Shown here piece after piece: positions 10,402 through 16,311 of a stretch of 16,311 nucleotides of DNA. Position 1 is the first letter of the stretch. Every line of letters begins with the position of its first letter. The notes under the pieces were generated by a model. That model was not told where the DNA came from, searched no databases, and was given only the letters and a program-made list of their open reading frames with translations. Position numbers and translations under genes: made by a program. The DNA lies in assembly GCA_014376915.1 (NCBI GenBank), contig JACMQP010000013.1, forward strand, positions 1 through 16,311, written 5' to 3'. Origin of the DNA: Ramlibacter sp. Its GTDB lineage: Bacteria; Pseudomonadota; Gammaproteobacteria; Burkholderiales; Burkholderiaceae.

Positions 10402-12468
10402 TCAGAAAGGTTGTTTTGCTTCCCACCACCGGAGCACCTGGGCCACCGATTCTTCAATCGAGAGGCTCGAGTTATCCAGCAGGAGGGAATCTGCGGCGGG
10501 TTTCAGGGGCGCTACGGGCCGGGACGAATCCCTTGCGTCGCGCGCTTCCAAAGCCTGCTGCAGACCGTCCAGTGTAGCGGGAATTCCCTTTGAAATCAAC
10601 TGCTTATAGCGCCTTTCCGCGCGCTGGGCGGCGTTCGCGGTGAGGTACACCTTGATCGGCGCGCTCGGGAAGATCACCGTACCCATGTCGCGACCATCCG
10701 CCACCAGGCCGGGCAGGCGGCGAAAGCTGTGTTGCAGCGCCAGCAACGCGACCCGCACGGCCGGCAGGGCGGAGACCTGGGAGGCGTTCATGCCGGCCTG
10801 CTCGGTTCGAATCGCCTCGGTGACGTCCACTCCCGCCAGCAGCACCTGACCCTGCTGGAACCGCACCGGCAGCGTCTCGGCCAGGCGGGCGATGGCGGCC
10901 TCGTGTTCCGGCGCGAGGTCGTAGCCGGCCTGCAGGGCTGTCAGCGCCGTCAGCCGGTACAGGGCGCCGGAATCAAGGTAGTGGTAACCCAGCCGATGCG
11001 CCAGCTCGGAGGCCAGCGTGCCCTTGCCGGAGGCGGTGGGGCCGTCGACGCAGAGCACCGGGATGTTCTCCGGCGGCGTGCGAGCCACGGAAAACAGGGC
11101 CTCGAAGTAGTCGGGGAAAGTCTTGGCCACGCACTTCGGGTCCAGGATCCGCACCGGTAGCCGGGCCGGGTTGAAGGCCGCCAGTGAGAAGCACATCGCG
11201 ATGCGATGGTCGTCGTAAGTGTGGACCGGAGCCGTCGTCCAGGAACCGTTGGCCCCCACGTTCCCCATTGCGAATGGTTCGCTGCCCTGCGACTGGGCTG
11301 CTTTGCCCTGGGACGGCCCGGCGGCGAAGCCCGGCGGCGTGATCCGCAGGAAGTCGGCGCCTTCCTCGACCTGCGCGCCGAACTTGGCCAGCTCGATGGC
11401 CATGGCCGCCAGCCGGTCGGTTTCCTTGACCCGCCAGCTGGCGATGTTGCGCAGCGTGGTGGTGCCGTCGGCGTACAGCGCCATCATTGCCAGCGTCATC
11501 GCGGCGTCGGGAATGTGGTTGCAGTCCAGGTCGATCGCTTTCAGCGGCCACGCGCCACGGCAGATCGACAGGCCGTTGGGCTCGCCGCTGACGCAGGCGC
11601 CCATCAGCTGCGCCGCCTCGACGAACCGGATGTCGCCCTGGATCGAATCGAGGCCGACCCCGTGGATGCGCAACGGCCCGTCCGGGGTTGCCGCCAGCGC
11701 GCCGAGCGCGACGAAGTAGCTGGCGGACGATGCGTCTGCCTCCACGTGGATGCTGCCCGGCGAGCGGTACGCGCTGCCGGCGGGAATGGTGAAGCGCGAC
11801 CAGCCCTCACGCCGCACGGCGATGCCGAAGCGCTCCAGCAGCTTGAGCGTGATCTCGATGTAGGGCTTGGAGATCAGCTCGCCGACCACCTCGATGATGA
11901 CGTCTTGCCGGGCCACCAGCGGCAGCGCCATCAACAGCGCCGTCAGGAACTGGCTGGAGACGTCGCCGCGGACCTGGATCGGGGCGCCCAGCTTCAGCTG
12001 AGGCCGGCCGATGTGCAGCGGCGGGTAGCCTTCAGTTCCCAGGTAGTCGATCGCGCAGCCGAGCTGGCGCAACGCGTCGACCAGGTCGCCGATCGGCCGC
12101 TCATGCATCCGCGAGACGCCGCTGAGCTCGAAGTCGCCGCCGGTCACGGCCAGTGCCGCTGTCAGCGGCCGCATCGCCGTCCCGGCGTTGCCCAGGAACA
12201 GGCGCGCCGGCGCGGCAGGGGCGCGTCCGCCGAGGCCCGTGACTTCAAGTGCCGGTCCGGCGTGCCGCACGCCGCAGCCCAGGGCGCGCAGCGCGTCGAG
12301 CATCACCCGGGTGTCCTCCGAGTCGAGCAGGTCGTACACGACCGTCGTGCCGCCGCTGAGCGCAGCCAGCAGCAGGACGCGGTTGGAGATGCTCTTGGAG
12401 CCGGGCAGGCTCACCATGCCCGCCGCGCCTGCCAGCGGCGGAATGTCCAGGAAGGCCGTAGAAAACAT
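10402..12468 (-). CDS. aroA-cmk: Fused EPSP synthase (AroA) / cytidylate kinase (Cmk)
   Basis: One 688-residue frame holds two complete enzymes. Residues 1 to about 462 are 5-enolpyruvylshikimate-3-phosphate synthase: [10 protein letters not shown] (21-30), [13 protein letters not shown] (90-102, with G96 and P101 as in glyphosate-sensitive class I enzymes), NHIPDAAMT with catalytic D321, KETDR with E349, and YDDHRIAM (418-425). Residues about 470-688 are CMP/dCMP kinase: P-loop GPTASGKGT (476-484), LDSGALYR (498-505), [11 protein letters not shown] (591-601) and a C-terminal DNSSLSIEE. Only about eight residues link them. Similar fusions are known in some Burkholderiales. Residues 381-413, just before YDDHR, are much longer than in E. 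coli AroA and low in complexity. The start at 12468 matches the family N-terminus ([21 protein letters not shown] in part) and lies 16 bases after tyrA; the upstream Shine-Dalgarno is weak, so coupling to tyrA is likely. Confidence 0.95.
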   Translation of the reverse strand: MFSTAFLDIPPLAGAAGMVSLPGSKSISNRVLLLAALSGGTTVVYDLLDSEDTRVMLDALRALGCGVRHAGPALEVTGLGGRAPAAPARLFLGNAGTAMRPLTAALAVTGGDFELSGVSRMHERPIGDLVDALRQLGCAIDYLGTEGYPPLHIGRPQLKLGAPIQVRGDVSSQFLTALLMALPLVARQDVIIEVVGELISKPYIEITLKLLERFGIAVRREGWSRFTIPAGSAYRSPGSIHVEADASSASYFVALGALAATPDGPLRIHGVGLDSIQGDIRFVEAAQLMGACVSGEPNGLSICRGAWPLKAIDLDCNHIPDAAMTLAMMALYADGTTTLRNIASWRVKETDRLAAMAIELAKFGAQVEEGADFLRITPPGFAAGPSQGKAAQSQGSEPFAMGNVGANGSWTTAPVHTYDDHRIAMCFSLAAFNPARLPVRILDPKCVAKTFPDYFEALFSVARTPPENIPVLCVDGPTASGKGTLASELAHRLGYHYLDSGALYRLTALTALQAGYDLAPEHEAAIARLAETLPVRFQQGQVLLAGVDVTEAIRTEQAGMNASQVSALPAVRVALLALQHSFRRLPGLVADGRDMGTVIFPSAPIKVYLTANAAQRAERRYKQLISKGIPATLDGLQQALEARDARDSSRPVAPLKPAADSLLLDNSSLSIEESVAQVLRWWEAKQPF

Positions 12469-12484
12469 CAGGACCCCGGGACCG

Positions 12485-13360
12485 TCATTTTTTCGGGAAA
12501 CCCATCCGCCAGTTGGCCCGCGCGCGGCTGGCGACGGCGATGGATTCCTCCAACGCCTCGCCATTGTTGTTGCGGATCATGAGTTCCATCGCCTGCAGGG
12601 CGCGCTGGAACACGGCGGACTGCTCGAGCAGTTCCTGCCTGTTGGCCAGCAGGACGTCGCGCCACATCTTCGGGTCGCTGGCGGCGATGCGGGTGAAGTC
12701 GCGGAAGCCAGGCCCCGCCAGCGCCAGCATGTCCTTGCCATTGTTCTGCCCGGTGATGCCGTTCATCAGCGCGAAGGCGATCATGTGCGGCAGGTGGCTC
12801 ACCGCCGCGAAAGCGGCGTCGTGGGCGTCCGGCGACATCTGCACGACGTGGCACTGGAGCGCCTGCCACACGTCGGTGGCGCGCTTGAGCTGCGCCACCT
12901 GGGTACGTTCGATCGGCGTGAGAATCACGGTCTTGCCGGTGTACAGGTCGGCGTCGGCGTGCTCGACGCCCGACACTTCCTTGCCGGTGATCGGATGGCA
13001 GGGGACGAACGAGCCGATGTGGTCGCGCAGCACCCGGCGGCCAGCGTCGACGACGTCGCGCTTGGTCGAGCCCACGTCCATGATCAGCATTTCGCTGTTC
13101 ACCAGATGGCGGATCGCCTTCAGCGTGGCCTCGGTGGCCGCGACCGGCACCGCCAGCAGCACGATGTCGGCGCCCGAGACGGCGAGCAGGGCCGACGGCG
13201 CCTCGACGTCGATGACGCCCATCTGGCGCGCCCGCTCGGTGGTGGACGGCGACTTGCTGTAGCCGACCACGCGCTTGACCAGGCCGGCCCGTTTCAGTGC
13301 CAACGCGAACGAGCCACCCATCAGGCCGCAGCCGATCAGCCCCAGTTGTTCAAACATCAT
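12485..13360 (-). CDS. tyrA: Prephenate (arogenate) dehydrogenase
   Basis: This 291-residue NAD(P)-dependent dehydrogenase makes 4-hydroxyphenylpyruvate from prephenate, the committed step to tyrosine. The dinucleotide-binding motif GCGLMGGS is at residues 10-17. MDVGSTK (94-100), [11 protein letters not shown] (121-131) with the conserved H122, and SHLPH (188-192) are the TyrA active-site and dimer-domain landmarks. There is no chorismate mutase domain and no ACT domain, so it is the short monofunctional form; mutase activity comes from PheA next door. NAD versus NADP, and prephenate versus arogenate, cannot be decided from the sequence. Start and pheA stop overlap (ATGA); a second Met follows directly and would also serve as start. 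It ends with an A6 run before TGA. Confidence 0.94.
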   Translation of the reverse strand: MMFEQLGLIGCGLMGGSFALALKRAGLVKRVVGYSKSPSTTERARQMGVIDVEAPSALLAVSGADIVLLAVPVAATEATLKAIRHLVNSEMLIMDVGSTKRDVVDAGRRVLRDHIGSFVPCHPITGKEVSGVEHADADLYTGKTVILTPIERTQVAQLKRATDVWQALQCHVVQMSPDAHDAAFAAVSHLPHMIAFALMNGITGQNNGKDMLALAGPGFRDFTRIAASDPKMWRDVLLANRQELLEQSAVFQRALQAMELMIRNNNGEALEESIAVASRARANWRMGFPKK

Positions 13361-14448
13361 TCACCCACAGGATAGGTGCCGAGCACCTTGTAAAAGGCGC
13401 ACAGCGCCTGCAGGTCATTCAACGCCGCGGCCACGTGGGGCTGGGACGGATGGCCTTGCAGGTCGATATAGAAATAGTATTCCCACTGCCCCGAGCGGGC
13501 CGGCCGCGATTCGAACCGGGTCATCGACACGCCGTGCTGCTTGAGCGGGACCAGGATGTCGTGCACCGCGCCGGGCTTGTTCGGCACCGACACGATCAGG
13601 CTGACGCAGTCGCGGCCCGAGGCCTGTGGCGCCCGCAGCGTCTGCGGCAAGCAGATCACCGCAAACCGGGTGCGGTTGAACGCGTCGTCCTGGATCGCAT
13701 GGGCGGCGACGTACAAGCCGAACTCGGTGGCCGCCCGCTCGCTCGCGATGCCGGCCCAGGCCGGATTGGTGGCCGCAAGGCGTGCGCCTTCGGCATTGCT
13801 GGAGACGGCACGGCGCTCGGCGTTCGGCAGGTGTTTGGTCAGCCACCCCTGGCATTGCGCCAGGGCCTGCGGATGGGCCAGCACCACCTCGATGGTCTCG
13901 AGCGACTTCGACCGGCGCAGCAGGTGATGGCGCACCAGCAGGCTCACTTCGCCCACGATGTGCAGCGGCGACTGCAGCAGCAGGTCGAGCGAACGCGTGA
14001 CCACGCCTTCGCTGTTGTTCTCTACCGGCACCACGCCGAAGTCGGCGGTGCCTGCGGTGGCGGCGTGGAAGACCTCGTCGAAGTTGACGCAGGGCACGTG
14101 CACGATGCTCGAGCCGAAAAACTGCAGCGCGGCCTGTTCGCTGAAGGTGCCCGCCGGGCCGAGGTACGCGACGCGCTGCGGGGCTTCGAGAGCGCGGCAG
14201 GCCGACATGATCTCGCGCCAGATGGTGGCGACGCTCTCGCCCTTCAGCGGGCCGGGATTCGCCGTCTGCAGCGAGTTGATGACCTGGGCTTCGCGCTCGG
14301 GCCGGAACACCGCAGAGCCTTCTGCGCGCTTGAGCTCGCCCACTTCGTTGGCGAAGCCCGCGCGGCGATTCAGCAGGGCCAGCAGCTCGCGGTCCACCTC
14401 GTCGATCGCATTGCGCAGCTGACTGAGATTTTTCGTCGTTGTACTCAT
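13357..14448 (-). CDS. pheA: Bifunctional chorismate mutase / prephenate dehydratase (P-protein)
   Basis: A 363-residue protein with the three P-protein domains in the usual order. Residues about 5-88 are an AroQ-type chorismate mutase (LRNAIDEVDRELLALLNRR). Residues about 92-270 are prephenate dehydratase, with YLGPAGTFSE (95-104), PVENNSEG (141-148) and the catalytic NRTRF (258-262, T260). Residues about 281-355 are an ACT regulatory domain with NKPGAV (290-295) and ESRP (313-316), the phenylalanine-sensing motif, so feedback inhibition by phenylalanine is expected. The product is phenylpyruvate. The ATG at 14448 gives the usual length and N-terminus, although no strong Shine-Dalgarno precedes it. 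It overlaps tyrA by 4 bases and begins 60 bases after gyrA. Confidence 0.97.
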   Translation of the reverse strand: MSTTTKNLSQLRNAIDEVDRELLALLNRRAGFANEVGELKRAEGSAVFRPEREAQVINSLQTANPGPLKGESVATIWREIMSACRALEAPQRVAYLGPAGTFSEQAALQFFGSSIVHVPCVNFDEVFHAATAGTADFGVVPVENNSEGVVTRSLDLLLQSPLHIVGEVSLLVRHHLLRRSKSLETIEVVLAHPQALAQCQGWLTKHLPNAERRAVSSNAEGARLAATNPAWAGIASERAATEFGLYVAAHAIQDDAFNRTRFAVICLPQTLRAPQASGRDCVSLIVSVPNKPGAVHDILVPLKQHGVSMTRFESRPARSGQWEYYFYIDLQGHPSQPHVAAALNDLQALCAFYKVLGTYPVGE

Positions 14449-14508
14449 AAGGAACGCATGCGGCCTGCCGCCAGCGGACCTTCGCCGCGGACGTGGCCCC
14501 GTCGCTGG

Positions 14509-16311
14509 TCAGGTCTCGGTTGGGTCTTCCGCGCCGGGCTCGGACGCTTCGGTGTCCGCCGGATTGGCGTCATTTTCCACGATGCGCTGCAAGCCGCTCA
14601 GCTTGGAGCCCTCATCCAGCCCGATCAGCGTCACGCCCTGGGTCGCGCGGCCGAGTTCGCGGATCTCGCTGACCCGGGTGCGAACCAGCACGCCCTTGTC
14701 GGTGATCAGCATGATCTCGTCGTCCGCGTGAACCAGTGTCGCTGCCACGACCTTGCCGTTGCGCTCGCTCTGCTGGATCGCGATCATGCCTTTGGTGCCG
14801 CGGCCGTGACGGGTGTACTCGGTGATGCTGGTGCGTTTGCCGAAGCCGTTGGTGGTGGCCGTCAGCACGCTCTGCTGCTCGTCTTCCGCCACCAGCATCG
14901 CGATGACGCCCTGGCCTTCGTCGAGCATCATGCCGCGTACGCCGCGGGCATTGCGGCCCATCGGGCGGACGTCGTTCTCGTCGAAGCGCACGGCCTTGCC
15001 ACCGTCGGAAAACAGCATCACGTCGTGCTTGCCGTCGGTGAGCGCGGCGCCGATCAGGTAGTCGCCCTCGTCGAGGTCCACGGCGATGATGCCCGCCTTG
15101 CGCGGATTGCTGAATTCGTTCAGCGCCGTCTTCTTGACGGTCCCCATCGAGGTGGACATGAAGACGTAGTGGTCGGCCGGGAAGCTGCGGAATTCACCGG
15201 TCAGCGGCAGCACCACGTTGATCTTTTCGCCCTCCTGCAGCGGGAACATGTTGACGATCGGCCGGCCGCGCGATCCGCGCGAGCCCGCAGGTACCTCCCA
15301 CACTTTGAGCCAGTACAGGCGGCCGCGGTTCGAGAAGCACAGGATGTAGTCGTGGGTGTTGGCGATGAACAGCTGGTCGATCCAGTCGTCTTCCTTGGTG
15401 GCCGTCGCCTGTTTGCCTCGGCCGCCACGCTTCTGCGCGCGGTATTCCGACAGCGGCTGGCTCTTGATGTAGCCGCTGTGGGACAGCGTCACCACCATGT
15501 CGGTCGGCGTGATCAGGTCTTCCGTCGACAGGTCGAACGAGCTGTGCTCCACCAGGCTGCGGCGCGCGCCCAGCTTGGTCTGGCCGAACTCCTGCTTGAT
15601 GGCCGTCAGTTCTTCGCCGATGATGGTCGAGACGCGCTCCGGCCTGGCCAGGATGTCGAGCAGATCCTCGACCTCGGCCATCACTTCCTTGTACTCGGCT
15701 ACGATCTTGTCCTGCTCCAGGCCCGTCAGGCGCTGCAGGCGCATCTGCAGGATTTCCTGGGCCTGGGTGTCGGAGAGCCGGTACAGGCCGTCGGACCCCA
15801 TGCCGAATTCGCGGCCGAGGCCGTCCGGACGGTAGTCGTCGGCATTCACCACCCCGCCGTCGGAGCGGGCGCGGGTCAGCATCTCGCGCACCAGCTGGCT
15901 GTCCCAGGAGCGGCTCATCAACTCTGCCTTCGCCACCGGGGGCGTGGGCGCATTGCGGATGATGGAGATGAAGTCGTCGATGTTGGCCAGCGCGATGGCG
16001 AGGCCTTCGAGCACGTGGCCGCGCTCGCGGGCTTTGCGCAGCGCGAAGACGGTGCGGCGCGTAACCACTTCGCGGCGATGCTGCAGGAAGACCGAGATCA
16101 GGTCCTTCAGGTTGCAAAGGCGCGGCTGGCCATCGATCAGCGCCACCATGTTGATGCCGAAGGTGTCCTGCAGCTGGGTCTGCTTGTAGAGATTGTTCAG
16201 CACCACTTCGGGTACTTCGCCGCGCTTCAATTCGATCACCAGCCGCATGCCTGATTTGTCGCTCTCGTCCTGAATGTGGCTGATGCCCTCGATCTTCTTT
16301 TCGTTGACGAG
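14509..16311 (-). CDS. gyrA: DNA gyrase subunit A (C-terminal part, cut by window edge)
   Basis: The window shows the last 600 residues and the stop; the gene continues past the right edge in the same frame, starting in view with LVNEKKIEGISHIQDESDK. About 280 N-terminal residues, including the active-site tyrosine and quinolone-resistance region, should lie outside. The visible part holds the end of the breakage-reunion domain and its coiled coil, then the DNA-wrapping beta-pinwheel domain. The GyrA box QKRGGRG, needed for wrapping DNA and negative supercoiling, is encoded at 15415-15435 and separates gyrase from topoisomerase IV ParC. Repeating blade motifs follow, and the protein ends in an acidic tail (ADTEASEPGAEDPTET). 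No internal stop or frameshift is seen. No terminator is visible in the 60 bases before pheA. Confidence 0.97.
   Translation of the reverse strand, partial: LVNEKKIEGISHIQDESDKSGMRLVIELKRGEVPEVVLNNLYKQTQLQDTFGINMVALIDGQPRLCNLKDLISVFLQHRREVVTRRTVFALRKARERGHVLEGLAIALANIDDFISIIRNAPTPPVAKAELMSRSWDSQLVREMLTRARSDGGVVNADDYRPDGLGREFGMGSDGLYRLSDTQAQEILQMRLQRLTGLEQDKIVAEYKEVMAEVEDLLDILARPERVSTIIGEELTAIKQEFGQTKLGARRSLVEHSSFDLSTEDLITPTDMVVTLSHSGYIKSQPLSEYRAQKRGGRGKQATATKEDDWIDQLFIANTHDYILCFSNRGRLYWLKVWEVPAGSRGSRGRPIVNMFPLQEGEKINVVLPLTGEFRSFPADHYVFMSTSMGTVKKTALNEFSNPRKAGIIAVDLDEGDYLIGAALTDGKHDVMLFSDGGKAVRFDENDVRPMGRNARGVRGMMLDEGQGVIAMLVAEDEQQSVLTATTNGFGKRTSITEYTRHGRGTKGMIAIQQSERNGKVVAATLVHADDEIMLITDKGVLVRTRVSEIRELGRATQGVTLIGLDEGSKLSGLQRIVENDANPADTEASEPGAEDPTET

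Noticed and set aside
10389..10411. Inverted repeat ACCTT/AAGGT at the end of the cmk half, considered as a terminator
   Set aside because: The stem is only 5 bp with a 13-base loop and no T-run follows on the minus strand.
14445..14459. A four-codon minus-strand ORF (ATG CGT TCC TTA TGA) whose stop overlaps the pheA start
   Set aside because: It has no Shine-Dalgarno sequence and no Phe codons, so it does not look like a leader peptide of an attenuator; most likely chance.
13297..16254. A 985-codon open frame on the plus strand opposite pheA and gyrA
   Set aside because: It runs antisense to two clearly recognised genes, its product is rich in His, Arg, Gln, Ala and Asp with no family motif, and long antisense open frames are expected in GC-rich coding DNA.

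Overview
The window is a GC-rich (about two-thirds G+C by eye), gene-dense piece of bacterial chromosome. Gene content and order (gyrA, pheA, tyrA, aroA/cmk, rpsA, ihfB, lapA, lapB, rfaE1, hldD, comEA, read right to left) match the layout known from Burkholderiales. The in-frame aroA-cmk fusion and the comEA-like gene after hldD point towards Comamonadaceae (Ramlibacter/Variovorax/Acidovorax-type relatives). The organism assignment is an inference from protein content; no rRNA or other marker is present.

Layout. Bases 48-4227 hold a rightward pair: a fused hydantoinase A/B (5-oxoprolinase-type) protein and, 4 bases later, a DinB-fold protein. A hairpin with A- and T-tracts at 4239-4262 can terminate transcription from both sides. 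Everything from 4279 to the right edge is on the minus strand and is read from right to left: the C-terminal two thirds of gyrA (cut by the window edge), pheA, tyrA, an aroA-cmk fusion, rpsA, ihfB, lapA, lapB, rfaE1, hldD and a small ComEA-like helix-hairpin-helix protein.

How the genes work together. pheA, tyrA and aroA belong to aromatic amino acid synthesis: EPSP synthase leads to chorismate, PheA makes phenylpyruvate, TyrA makes 4-hydroxyphenylpyruvate. The cmk half recycles CMP/dCMP. rpsA and ihfB supply ribosomal protein S1 and a nucleoid protein. lapA, lapB, rfaE1 and hldD form an envelope block: LapB controls LPS supply, while RfaE1 and HldD are two steps of ADP-heptose synthesis for the LPS core. 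Junctions are tight: 4-base ATGA overlaps at pheA/tyrA, lapB/rfaE1 and rfaE1/hldD, an 11-base overlap at lapA/lapB, and 16 bases between tyrA and aroA. This suggests long co-transcripts and translational coupling.

There is no gene-free stretch above 300 bases. The largest gap is the 177-base leader of rpsA. I saw no tRNA, rRNA, CRISPR array, insertion sequence or phage gene. Most of the window is ordinary core chromosome. The points worth a second look are the AroA-Cmk fusion with a possible internal cmk start, a roughly 30-residue extra segment just before the AroA active-site YDDHR motif, an open +1 frame bridging tyrA into aroA at an A6 run, the lysine/alanine tail on the ComEA-like protein, and the oxoprolinase-DinB pairing.
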